A stretch of 9,167 bases of DNA from Candidatus Zixiibacteriota bacterium (GCA_028700875.1 JAQVRW010000103.1:1-9167), one strand, 5' to 3'. Counted from the stretch's first letter, positions 1-6,338 are shown. Numbers and translations are program-made. The notes: generated from the letters alone by a model not told the origin.

Positions 1-404
1 AGCGAAAAGATGATCAACCCCCATTCCGACAACGTCGGGACGACCTCCTGAGAATAGGGAATAGAGCATCCGGTGGCGTACTCGCCTGACTTTCCCGGGA
101 TTCTGACTTCATAGCAATCGTGCGCATCATCGGTGCAACCGTATTTCTTGGTTCCTGGCTGAGTGATGACGTCCCAGGTTCCGCCGTTGAATTTGACTTC
201 GATTGTCTCAGAGCAACCGTTGATCACGGTCAGCGATTCCCCCAAATTGCATGTCCCGAACTCCGGGGCATAAAGCGGATTGCAGGTTATGGTAACCGTG
301 CGATTCGCTTTATCCTGCGCCGAGGCGTAACCGCAAAACAGGAGGAACACCAAAAGACAAATCGCTGATACTTTCAATGACCGAGATATTTGATGCAGTG
401 GCAT
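1..404 (-). CDS. Secreted IPTL-CTERM protein, 3' end beyond window edge
   Basis: The reading frame starts at the ATG at 404-402 and is still open at base 1, so only the first 134 residues are seen. An AAGGAG Shine-Dalgarno lies 7 bases before this ATG; an ATG a few bases upstream reads only a dozen codons to a stop, so this start is preferred. Residues 1-30 form a Sec signal peptide (basic n-region, hydrophobic VSAICLLVFLLFCGYA, likely cut after ASA). The mature part holds six cysteines (41, 52, 64, 90, 97, 113), enough for three disulphides. Residues 122-134 read VPTLSEWGLIIFS, the start of the IPTL-CTERM sorting signal, which is normally followed by a membrane helix and an Arg-rich tail; those parts lie outside the window. 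From family knowledge such proteins are exported and processed by exosortase-type enzymes. The Cys-rich body is not recognised. It is probably a surface or extracellular protein. Confidence 0.85.
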   Translation of the reverse strand, partial: MPLHQISRSLKVSAICLLVFLLFCGYASAQDKANRTVTITCNPLYAPEFGTCNLGESLTVINGCSETIEVKFNGGTWDVITQPGTKKYGCTDDAHDCYEVRIPGKSGEYATGCSIPYSQEVVPTLSEWGLIIFS

Positions 405-543
405 ATCATGTCTCCTTCTCTCGTGCTTGCACAGCCTGACGCGCGTCTTCATTGAACGCTGATCCCGTATGCCATAATGGCGACGTTGGGGTCGGATCAA
501 AATCGCGCGTCGATGACTCATCCGTAAACCGAATGGGAAGATT

Positions 544-1233
544 TCAATGCGGCGGGGCGCGAGGTCGATTCAAAGAGACCGGCAATAGGCCAATAGGGAA
601 GATTGATTCACCTGACTGAACGCAAGGTATGACCGGAATTATCAAGGGGCGGAAACCGCACGCCCGATGCTTTATCAGGCGGGCCGTCAGCAATACCGCT
701 GCGGCATTGATTAGAGCCACGGCAAAAGCGACAAACCCGTATCCCAAAAAATCGGCAATAACGCGCTGGACGAATCCATTGCCGCAGCAGGACGACAACA
801 ACCCCTGCCGATAACCGGAGAAGTGCAGAACCAACTCCACGACGATCCAGCCCAGGGCCAGCGTCAAAGGTTGGAAGCCATAGCTGCGGGTGTAATGCGC
901 CCCGGCGTAGACGTACAGGGCGGGAACGGTCAGCAAAAGGAATTCCTGAGCAAGGAAACGTCCGTCAGGCGCTACTGCGACTGTCACCGTATGAAAGCAA
1001 AGCACAAAGCTCCAGAGAAATCCTCCCAAGGCCGCCTTGGACGGCGACAACAGGCGGATCGCCAGGAAAAGAGGTATGATGATTATGGCGGCAAGAAGTG
1101 GGTTATGCGGAACGGTATTCCAACGGGAGATGATACAGGCGCTGACCACAATCGGAAGTAGTAGAATGACGAAAGGCGTCCATTCATTGGAACAGTTGGA
1201 AAGGCCGGAATTTATAGTCCTCTTGCCGAGCAC
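544..1233 (-). CDS. Multi-pass membrane protein, resembles Lnt N-terminal membrane domain
   Basis: A 229-residue protein starting at GTG (1233-1231), preceded by an AGGTGG Shine-Dalgarno. I count about six membrane segments: roughly residues 18-36, 44-62, 66-89, 93-117, 119-138 and 154-186. The pattern ALGWIVVELVLHF followed by GYRQG and then a VQRVIADFLGYGFVAF helix ending in ALINAAAVLL recalls the membrane half of apolipoprotein N-acyltransferase (W..hE.hRG; GyS; Q.A...G..G.S.h...hNA). The catalytic nitrilase domain is absent: after the last helix there are only about 40 residues. A CC pair at about 149-150 sits in the loop. It lies 140 bp upstream of the IPTL-CTERM gene on the same strand, so a role in handling exported proteins is possible but unproven. 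Exosortase was considered and not supported. Gene call is fairly sure; the Lnt-like reading is weak to moderate. Confidence 0.7.
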   Translation of the reverse strand: MLGKRTINSGLSNCSNEWTPFVILLLPIVVSACIISRWNTVPHNPLLAAIIIIPLFLAIRLLSPSKAALGGFLWSFVLCFHTVTVAVAPDGRFLAQEFLLLTVPALYVYAGAHYTRSYGFQPLTLALGWIVVELVLHFSGYRQGLLSSCCGNGFVQRVIADFLGYGFVAFAVALINAAAVLLTARLIKHRACGFRPLIIPVIPCVQSGESIFPIGLLPVSLNRPRAPPH

Positions 1234-1619
1234 AAAACCCCACCTGCCGTTTCTCTGCGAGAAAGAGAAACGGTTCCATACCTGAGCATTAAGCAGATCA
1301 GGCGGCCGACAAGCATTGCCGAACTATCGGCATGCGCGGCCATAAATTCCCCTGGCGGTCTCGGGGTCCTCTCTTATGGCGGTCTTTGTCGAGTGACGGC
1401 CTCAACGGCGCACTCGTATGCCCGCATGCATATCGCATGCTGCAACAGGTCGCGAAGCGAGGGTTAACGATGATGTTGAAAACTAAGATGCCCGCTATTG
1501 CAATATCCCGGCTGATTCCCCCGCCGGTTATTTCCATTGGGAATATAGCAGTTTCGTTTCTTGTATGCAAGCGATTATTGATGCACCTTCAGTAAATTTT
1601 GTCAACGGTTGGTGCGATG
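1234..1619. other. Intergenic region between two minus-strand genes
   Basis: A 386-bp stretch with no gene I can support. It holds the hairpin at 1247-1273 described separately, a small hairpin GCCGA-ACTA-TCGGC at 1318-1331, and two GCATGC palindromes 11 bases apart (1424-1429 and 1435-1440). A minus-strand TTGACA at 1605-1600 has no convincing -10 box at 16-18 bases, so I do not call a promoter. I see no intrinsic terminator after the solute-binding gene. Confidence 0.5.
1247..1273 (-). promoter_or_regulatory. Leader hairpin touching the ribosome binding site
   Basis: On the minus strand CCGTTTCTC (1273-1265) and GAGAAACGG (1255-1247) form a perfect 9-bp stem with a 9-base loop. It ends about two bases before the AGGTGG Shine-Dalgarno of the membrane-protein gene that starts at 1233. 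The position suggests a translational control element or a 5'-end stabiliser. There is no U-tract, so it is not an intrinsic terminator. Function is inference from position only. Confidence 0.45.
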
Positions 1620-3260
1620 TCAGCGTGTTTTCCTGAGCTTGATAAGAGATTCCAATACCGGGTATCCATACCGGTCAAACCGTCCGTTCTTAAGCGACGC
1701 ATCGGTGACAATTTCGATGCTCGGGCGAAACAGGGGAAATGCGCCGAAGTCGGCGAACAACTTCTTGTCGACCTGTGCGAACGCATTTTCCCCATCGATG
1801 GCAAGGCCGGATCGGCAGGCGAGATCGGTTTCCCTCCAGGCCGGGTTTTCCACTCGTCGATCCAAAGGCAATATCCCGTTTTGATCGTTGAGGTTCATCA
1901 CGATGCCGACAAGGCCGAATGGAAATTCGCAGTCGGGAGCGGAAACAAACGTCAAGCGGATATCGGGACGGATATCCGGGGTCGATCTCTCGATGGCGGT
2001 CGGAATGCTCATACCGGAGGCGATATCGGACAGGAACCCCGCGGTTTCCATCAGGTGCCGGTCGTCATAGGCGATTTTAATCGGCGATGAAGGCGCAGGT
2101 AAGACGCTCGCGAGGGCCTGGGCGCGGGCAATATCGAACGGGATCAACCGTCCGATATCGGTCGAGTCCGCCCCGGCCGCAGTCCATCTGTTTGCCGTCA
2201 GGGCGACGCCAGAGGGGAAGTAGAGATGCGCCCGGTCGGGGTCGAAAGCAGCATACAGCGCGGTGGCGAATTCTTTCGCCGAACCGGTTGTCGCGCCGAT
2301 GCTGGGCACCATGGCGGCGATAAACGGGAAACGGGCGGTGATGCGTCCGGCGGCATCGTTGCCGTCGTTGAAGCCAAAGCCGATATACCCGTCTATCAGT
2401 TTCCGCCCGAAATCCTCTCTCATCCGCGAGGGCTGATCGTACCCGGCCACGATCACCTTGGAGAAACGCGGTTTTTGACCCCGGAAGTTCGCATTGGGAA
2501 TATAGGATTTCTGGCCGTTGCTCTGTGACTCCAGGAGCACCAATGGGCCGGTGCCGCGGCCGCGGATATCATAGACGGCAAAGTCGGGATGCGAGAAAAA
2601 CCAGGCCGCTTCCGGGAATGGGTAGAAGAAGGTCAACCGCACCACGAAATTTCCCTCGGCTTCGATTCCGCCGGAGTCGGACGGCAGGAGCTTGGAAAAG
2701 AAGAATCGGGCCAGCGATGACGAACTGTTCTGACGGATATCCTTGAGCCACCAGACAAGGGTGGCGGCATCCAACTGGCCGCCTCCGGCAAAGCGGATGT
2801 TCGGAGGAAGGAATATCCTCAGGCTTTTGCCGTCGATACGGATCGAATCGGCCAGATTGGCCGTCAGGGAGTCATTATCAGGCTTGAGCAGGGTCTCATG
2901 TTCGGGGTCGATCATGGCCGGGGGGAGTTCGGTGCCCAATCGGATGATGGCTGTCGAGTCGACGCCGGAGATGGCGATTCGCCCCCTGCAGCCGGTCGTG
3001 ACTTTCAGGCTGTCCAGGTCCGGCAACGGGCGGCTGTAGGAAATCCCCGGCCCGGCATATTCCAAAATCCCATTGGCAACCGTTGAATTGCCGCAGACAA
3101 CGGTGAATGACCCTCCGGCCGCCAGCCCCGCCTCGGTCCCCGCCGCAAAATACACCCGTCCCATCCTGACCTGAAGCAGATCGACTTCGATATCCTGCGA
3201 TAAAACAGGCGCCGCCAGGGCGAGACTGAGGAGAAGCAATGCCGAGAGTGTTTTCATCAT
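1620..3260 (-). CDS. Periplasmic ABC solute-binding protein, family 5, with N-terminal beta domain
   Basis: A 546-residue protein starting at the first of two tandem ATGs (3260-3258), with AGGA 10 bases upstream. Residues 1-22 are a Sec signal peptide with no lipobox Cys, so a soluble periplasmic form is expected. Residues about 25-100 are a beta-rich domain (VYFAAGTEAGLAAGGSFTV) of the 'value / GL.xGD' style seen in SH3-like or FlgT-like domains. From about residue 147 the SBP_bac_5 pattern appears: SLRIFLPPNIRFAGGGQLDA (Fx.G..l.A..V region), GTGP at 236-239, then NANFRGQKPRF at 256-266 (the N..Y.G..P.h motif). This family delivers peptides, nickel or other solutes to ABC permeases, but no permease or ATPase gene is nearby. 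The open frame runs upstream to 4205, but that part is antisense to yggS and is not coding. Family call good; ligand unknown. Confidence 0.82.
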   Translation of the reverse strand: MMKTLSALLLLSLALAAPVLSQDIEVDLLQVRMGRVYFAAGTEAGLAAGGSFTVVCGNSTVANGILEYAGPGISYSRPLPDLDSLKVTTGCRGRIAISGVDSTAIIRLGTELPPAMIDPEHETLLKPDNDSLTANLADSIRIDGKSLRIFLPPNIRFAGGGQLDAATLVWWLKDIRQNSSSSLARFFFSKLLPSDSGGIEAEGNFVVRLTFFYPFPEAAWFFSHPDFAVYDIRGRGTGPLVLLESQSNGQKSYIPNANFRGQKPRFSKVIVAGYDQPSRMREDFGRKLIDGYIGFGFNDGNDAAGRITARFPFIAAMVPSIGATTGSAKEFATALYAAFDPDRAHLYFPSGVALTANRWTAAGADSTDIGRLIPFDIARAQALASVLPAPSSPIKIAYDDRHLMETAGFLSDIASGMSIPTAIERSTPDIRPDIRLTFVSAPDCEFPFGLVGIVMNLNDQNGILPLDRRVENPAWRETDLACRSGLAIDGENAFAQVDKKLFADFGAFPLFRPSIEIVTDASLKNGRFDRYGYPVLESLIKLRKTR

Positions 3261-3281
3261 TTCATCAATTTCCTGAGCCGG

Positions 3282-3310
3282 AAGATAGATCGTTTCGATG
3301 AATGTGTCAA
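3282..3310 (-). promoter_or_regulatory. Sigma70-type promoter for the solute-binding protein gene
   Basis: On the minus strand TTGACA (3310-3305) is followed after exactly 17 bases by TATCTT (3287-3282). The -35 is a perfect consensus and the -10 matches 4 of 6. Transcription would begin near 3275, giving a short leader of about 15 bases, with AGGA (3274-3271) at its 5' end before the ATG at 3260. Confidence 0.6.
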
Positions 3311-3369
3311 ACAAATGCCGGAAGTATCCGTGAAAGTGGCGCGAGGGCGGCCACGGGAGAACAGGGCCG

Positions 3370-3425
3370 GGCGGCGCCGGAGGCCGCCGAGTCGTTTTTC
3401 CCCGGCCGAGAGCATCGGTTTTTTT
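3370..3425 (+). terminator. Two tandem terminator-like hairpins in front of yggS
   Basis: First hairpin: GGCGGC (3370-3375), 7-base loop, GCCGCC (3383-3388), with five T at 3395-3399. Second: GGCCGA (3404-3409), loop GAGCA, TCGGTT (3415-3420; four Watson-Crick pairs plus two G-T), running into seven T at 3419-3425. Both point towards yggS, yet the upstream gene is divergent, so there is no plus-strand gene for them to end. They could be leader attenuators, the end of a small RNA, or bidirectional insulation. The second stem is short, so confidence is moderate. Confidence 0.4.
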
Positions 3426-3459
3426 ATTGCACTTGGGAGCAGGGCGGTCTATTATCGTT

Positions 3460-4161
3460 ATGATTGTGGATGAAAAACGGGCCGGGCAGATTGCCGAAAA
3501 CGTCCGGGCGGTCAGGTCGCGAATCGACCAGGCCGCGCGGGAATCGGGCCGAGGGGGAGACGAAATCACCCTCGTGGCCGTCTCCAAGACCCATCCGGCG
3601 GAGATGATCGAAGCGGCGGTCGCCTGCGGGGTGACCGATATCGGCGAAAACCGGGTCCAGGAAGCGGCCGGCAAGATCGAACGGCTCGGGCATATCGCCC
3701 GATGGCATCTGATCGGCCATCTGCAGTCGAACAAGGCCGCGACCGCGGTACGGCTCTTTGATATGATACAGGCGCTCGACTCGGTTGCCCTGGCGTATAA
3801 GGTGTCGCAGGCGGCGACGGCGCAAGGCAAGACGGTCGATTGTCTCATCGAGGTGAATTCCTCCGGTGAGGCGACCAAGTTTGGTCTGGCCCCGCAGGAG
3901 GTGATCGCGACGGCCGGAAATATCGTCCGGTTGCCCGGAATCGTTCTGCGGGGATTGATGACGATCGGGCCATTGACCGACGACATGAACCAGATCCGGC
4001 GGGCGTTCGAGATGACCGCCGGGCTTTTCGACAGGATGAAGACCGAGTGCGGGCCGCGCATCGACACCCTGTCGATGGGGATGTCGGGGGATTTCGAGAC
4101 GGCCATACGCTGCGGCGCCACCATGGTGCGGGTGGGCGCGGCGATTTTCGGCGGAAGATAA
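3460..4161 (+). CDS. yggS: Pyridoxal 5'-phosphate homeostasis protein, YggS/PLPBP family
   Basis: A 233-residue cytoplasmic protein, the usual YggS length. The family is a single-domain fold-type III TIM barrel that binds PLP but has no known catalytic activity; it buffers PLP and influences amino-acid and keto-acid balance. The PLP lysine is K43 in VAVSKTHP. Other family landmarks are GENRVQEA (about 63-70), WHLIGHLQSNK (about 84-94), KFG (about 137-139), the GLMTIGP strand (about 162-168) and the phosphate-binding end SMGMSGDFETAI...GATMVRVGAAIFG. I chose the ATG at 3460; the frame is open from TTG 3427 but that extension carries no family residues. A TATTAT box at 3450-3455, 17 bases after TTGCAC, would put transcription almost on the ATG, so a leaderless message is possible. 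divIVA follows 31 bp later; yggS next to divIVA recalls the ylm/dcw cluster of Gram-positive bacteria. Confidence 0.95.
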   Translation: MIVDEKRAGQIAENVRAVRSRIDQAARESGRGGDEITLVAVSKTHPAEMIEAAVACGVTDIGENRVQEAAGKIERLGHIARWHLIGHLQSNKAATAVRLFDMIQALDSVALAYKVSQAATAQGKTVDCLIEVNSSGEATKFGLAPQEVIATAGNIVRLPGIVLRGLMTIGPLTDDMNQIRRAFEMTAGLFDRMKTECGPRIDTLSMGMSGDFETAIRCGATMVRVGAAIFGGR

Positions 4162-4192
4162 GAAACGAAACCGTTAATAGAGAGAAACCGGT

Positions 4193-4726
4193 ATGGAAAC
4201 GACACCCAATGATCTGCGGCAACAGCAGTTTGAAATCAAGTTCCGGGGGTACAACGCCGACGACGTGGAGGTTTTCCGCGATTTGGCCGCGGCGGCCCTG
4301 GAGGAATCGCGGGCCGAGTCGCTGAAGCTGTCCGAGGAGAACAAGCATCTCAAGGAGCGGCTGTCTCATCTGCTGGCCCTCGAGGACACGCTCAAGACGG
4401 CCATCATCGAGGCCCAGAAGAACGCCGAGGTGACCGTGGCCAACGCCAAGCGCGAAGCCGTGGTGATCGTCCAGGAGGCCAAGTTGAAGCGGGACGAGGT
4501 GATCGCCGACCTGCACAACCAGATGAACAAGATGGTGGCCGATATCAACAAGATCCGCTTCATTCGCACCAACTACCTCACCAAGCTCAAGGCCCTGATC
4601 GGCGTCCAGATGCAGACGGTCGAGGAGGCGCTGATGGAGGACACCGAGGAGATGCGTCCGCCGCGCGACACCCGTCCGGCCGACCGCGAGGCGCCCGAAA
4701 TGGAACAACAGATGCGCGAGGAATAG
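4193..4726 (+). CDS. divIVA: DivIVA-domain coiled-coil protein
   Basis: A 177-residue acidic coiled-coil protein. The N-terminus (TPNDLRQQQFEIKFRGYN, residues 4-21) aligns position for position with the membrane-binding head of Bacillus DivIVA (TPNDI...F...FRGYD), including F17 and R18, the residues that insert at curved membrane there. V25 and F28 continue the domain. Residues about 30-150 are a long, mostly uninterrupted coiled coil with an Ala/Lys/Glu-rich stretch (AQKNAEVTVANAKREAVVI), followed by a charged tail rich in Pro, Arg and Glu. The family marks poles or septa and recruits partners; which process it serves here is unknown. Its Shine-Dalgarno is weak (AGAGA region). It lies between yggS and the nucleoside phosphorylase gene in one operon; sepF, ylmG and ylmH, frequent neighbours in Gram-positives, are absent from this site. 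Confidence 0.9.
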   Translation: METTPNDLRQQQFEIKFRGYNADDVEVFRDLAAAALEESRAESLKLSEENKHLKERLSHLLALEDTLKTAIIEAQKNAEVTVANAKREAVVIVQEAKLKRDEVIADLHNQMNKMVADINKIRFIRTNYLTKLKALIGVQMQTVEEALMEDTEEMRPPRDTRPADREAPEMEQQMREE

Positions 4727-4731
4727 GCCCG

Positions 4732-5553
4732 ATGGAAAACCTTTTCGACATGATCAAAGACGCCTCCGATTTTATCCGCAAGGAAACGAAAGTCGTCCCC
4801 AAGGCGGGGATTATCCTGGGCACCGGGCTGGGGTCGCTGGTTGACGGGATCGAAGTGGCGGCCACGATCAACTATGAAAACATCCCTCATTTCCCGGTCT
4901 CCACGGTGGAATCGCACAAGGGACGGCTGCTGATCGGCACGCTGAAGGGCAAGCCGGTGGTGGCGATGCAGGGGCGGTTCCACTATTACGAAGGGTACAC
5001 GCTGGGGCAGGTGACGTTCCCGGTGCGGGTGATGAAGGAACTGGGGATCGACACGCTGATCGTCTCCAACGCCTGCGGCGGGCTGAACCCGCAGTTTCGG
5101 GCCGGCGATATCATGGCCATTACCGACCATATCAATCTTCTGGGGGCCAACCCGCTGATCGGAGCCAACGACGACCGGATAGGGGTGCGGTTCCCCGATA
5201 TGTACAACTGCTACGACAAGGACCTGATCAAGCTGGCCGAGACGGTCGCATTGGACATGAAATTCCCTCTCAAGAAGGGGGTCTATGTCGCGGTGGCCGG
5301 ACCGAATCTCGAGACCGGCGCGGAGTATCGGTTCCTGCGCAATATCGGGGCGGACGTGGTCGGGATGTCCACGGTGCCGGAGGTGATCGCGGCGCGTCAT
5401 CAGGGCACCCGGGTGCTGGGGATGTCGATCATCACGGACATGGGCCTGCCCGACACGCTGGAGCCGTGCAGTCTGGATCGGATTATCGCCACGGCCAACC
5501 GTGCGGAACCGTTTTTGCGCGACATTATCGCCGGCGTGGTGCAGCGGATGTAA
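4732..5553 (+). CDS. Purine nucleoside phosphorylase, trimeric (PNP-I) family
   Basis: A 273-residue cytoplasmic enzyme that splits purine nucleosides with phosphate to base and (deoxy)ribose-1-phosphate for salvage. Landmarks match the trimeric family: GTGLG (30-34, phosphate loop), GRFHYYEGY (81-89), NACGG (113-117), AGPNLETGAEYR (189-200) and GMSTVPEV (211-218). Relative to human PNP, E194 corresponds to E201 and M212 to M219 (constant offset of 7). The residue matching N243 is D236 (ITD instead of ITN), which may alter 6-oxo versus 6-amino purine preference. The Shine-Dalgarno GAGGA (4718-4722) overlaps the end of divIVA and the gap between the genes is 5 bases, so the two are translationally close. 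The operon ends in the terminator at 5586. No symbol is given because the substrate range cannot be fixed (punA-like versus other). Confidence 0.95.
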   Translation: MENLFDMIKDASDFIRKETKVVPKAGIILGTGLGSLVDGIEVAATINYENIPHFPVSTVESHKGRLLIGTLKGKPVVAMQGRFHYYEGYTLGQVTFPVRVMKELGIDTLIVSNACGGLNPQFRAGDIMAITDHINLLGANPLIGANDDRIGVRFPDMYNCYDKDLIKLAETVALDMKFPLKKGVYVAVAGPNLETGAEYRFLRNIGADVVGMSTVPEVIAARHQGTRVLGMSIITDMGLPDTLEPCSLDRIIATANRAEPFLRDIIAGVVQRM

Positions 5554-5585
5554 GCATCGTTTGACGCACATAATCGATTCGTTTT

Positions 5586-5619
5586 GGGGATGGCCTGCGG
5601 CCATCCCCGATTTTGTTTT
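5586..5619 (+). terminator. Rho-independent terminator of the yggS-divIVA-pnp operon
   Basis: GGGGATGGCC (5586-5595) pairs perfectly with GGCCATCCCC (5599-5608) across a TGC loop. The stem is followed by a T-rich tail (ATTTTGTTTT, 5610-5619). It starts 32 bases after the stop codon of the phosphorylase gene. Confidence 0.9.
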
Positions 5620-5630
5620 CCCGCGTAGAC

Positions 5631-5808
5631 TCGATGGCATTCCTCTACTGATTTGTCGCCGAAAAACCGCGATTTTTCGCTGCATTAGCATGGTGCTCAT
5701 GCAGTTGCCGGCAAATGGTTTCGGTTGGTTATTTTTGATGTTTTGCGTCATTTCACTGCCTTTCGTACCACCCTCACCCCCGGCCCCTCTCCCGGCAGGA
5801 AAGGGGAG
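5631..5808. repeat. Repeat unit A of a three-copy interspersed repeat
   Basis: First of three related units (others at 5868-6045 and 6124-6253). The shared core runs from TCGATGGCATTCCTCTACTG to a conserved TTATTTTTGATGTTTTGCGT block and CATTTCA. In units A and B the core continues into a second module (5758-5808 here): CCTTTCGTACCACCCTCACC and then a C-rich/G-rich palindrome (CCCCTCTCCC ... GGGGAG). That module resembles a 'CTCACCC...CCTCTCCC' intergenic palindrome common in many GC-rich genomes. On the minus strand the core has a continuous open frame beginning MTQNIKNN. Confidence 0.8.
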
Positions 5809-5840
5809 TTGGTTAAGGGATGCGACGGCGGCCGCAAAGA

Positions 5841-5865
5841 CGGACTCCTGATACAATAGAGTCCG
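5841..5865. repeat. Inverted repeat between repeat units A and B
   Basis: CGGACTC (5841-5847) and GAGTCCG (5859-5865) form a perfect 7-bp stem with an 11-base loop, exactly in the spacer between units A and B. It has no T-run. Confidence 0.5.
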
Positions 5866-5867
5866 AA

Positions 5868-6045
5868 TCGCTAGCATTCTTCTACTGATTCGCGGCCGAA
5901 AAACCGAGAATTTTCGCTGTAATAGTATGGCCTCGTAGACATTACCGGGAAATGGGTTTGCCATGTTATTTTTGATGTTTTGCGTCATTTCATCGCCTTT
6001 CGTACCACCCTCACCCCCGGCCCCTCTCCCACGGGGAGAGGGGGA
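5868..6045. repeat. Repeat unit B of the three-copy repeat
   Basis: Aligns with units A and C without visible insertions or deletions through the core but is the most diverged copy, with several first- and second-position changes in the minus-strand frame. The 5991-6045 part repeats the TTTCGTACCACCCTCACC palindrome module of unit A, here with a clean stem CCCCTCTCCC-ACG-GGGAGAGGGG. It is followed directly by the AAGCC hairpin module at 6062. Confidence 0.8.
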
Positions 6046-6061
6046 AGTGCTTTTCCCGGAA

Positions 6062-6094
6062 CACCCCCAAGCCAAAAGCTTGGGGGTGCCACCC
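6062..6094. repeat. AAGCC hairpin module, copy 1
   Basis: CACCCCCAAGC (6062-6072), loop CAAAA, GCTTGGGGGTG (6078-6088): a perfect 11-bp stem, followed by CCACCC (6089-6094). The same module recurs at 6292-6324 and 9134-9166, and in degraded form near 8812-8842. About 25 further bases (CGAACTGAATCTTCTGTCC) are also shared with the copy at 6292. Confidence 0.85.
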
Positions 6095-6123
6095 GAACTG
6101 AATCTTCTGTCCGCGCGGTCGAA

Positions 6124-6253
6124 TCGATGGCATTCCTCTACTGATTTGCGGGCGAAAAACCGCAATTTTTCGCTGCATTAGCATGGTGCTCATGCAGTTG
6201 CCGGGAAATGGTTTCGGATTGTTATTTTTGATGTTTTGTGTCATTTCATAGCC
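6124..6253. repeat. Repeat unit C of the three-copy repeat
   Basis: Very close to unit A over the core. After the core it does not carry the CTCACCC module; instead a perfect hairpin GCAGATGT-CC-ACATCTGC (6255-6272) follows, then the AAGCC hairpin at 6292. The junctions show that the three units are assembled from exchangeable modules. Confidence 0.8.
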
Positions 6254-6291
6254 TGCAGATGTCCACATCTGCCCGGGGGCATCTTCAAGAA

Positions 6292-6324
6292 CACCCTCAA
6301 GCCAAAAGCTTGAGGGTGCCACCC
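6292..6324. repeat. AAGCC hairpin module, copy 2, with compensating change
   Basis: CACCCTCAAGC (6292-6302), loop CAAAA, GCTTGAGGGTG (6308-6318), then CCACCC (6319-6324). Compared with the copy at 6062, one C in the left arm is T and the paired G in the right arm is A, so the 11-bp stem stays perfect. Confidence 0.85.
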
Positions 6325-6338
6325 GAATTGAAGTTCCT

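Noticed and set aside
120..368. Plus-strand 82-codon frame
   Set aside because: Antisense to the IPTL-CTERM gene, which has a signal peptide, a ribosome binding site and a sorting motif.
405..543. Minus-strand promoter (TTGATC / TATGGC) for the IPTL-CTERM gene
   Set aside because: Only 4 of 6 and 3 of 6 matches; not distinguishable from chance.
544..1233. Membrane protein as an exosortase (XrtH type) for the IPTL-CTERM neighbour
   Set aside because: The Cys, Arg and His spacing of exosortases is not seen; the last helices fit an Lnt-like pattern better.
629..1285. Plus-strand open frames opposite the membrane-protein gene
   Set aside because: Translations lack hydrophobic cores or motifs, while the minus strand gives a coherent membrane protein with a good ribosome binding site.
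1298..1570. Minus-strand 90-codon frame in the intergenic region
   Set aside because: No convincing ribosome binding site, domain or composition typical of a protein.
1574..1605. Minus-strand promoter with TTGACA at 1605
   Set aside because: The best -10 (AATAAT) is 20 bases away, too far for a normal sigma70 promoter.
3261..4205. Minus-strand open frame upstream of the solute-binding protein start
   Set aside because: It is antisense to yggS, low in family features, and the signal peptide, ribosome binding site and promoter all place the true start at 3260.
3845..4708. Minus-strand open frame opposite yggS and divIVA
   Set aside because: Shadow of two well-identified genes, with Leu/His/Arg-rich low-complexity translation.
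4573..6165. 530-codon minus-strand open frame
   Set aside because: It runs antisense through the phosphorylase and divIVA genes and the repeat units; its composition (His/Arg/Pro-rich) is that of a shadow in GC-rich DNA.
5631..6324. CRISPR array
   Set aside because: Repeat units are about 130-180 bp, three copies only, with no short repeat-spacer regularity and no cas genes.
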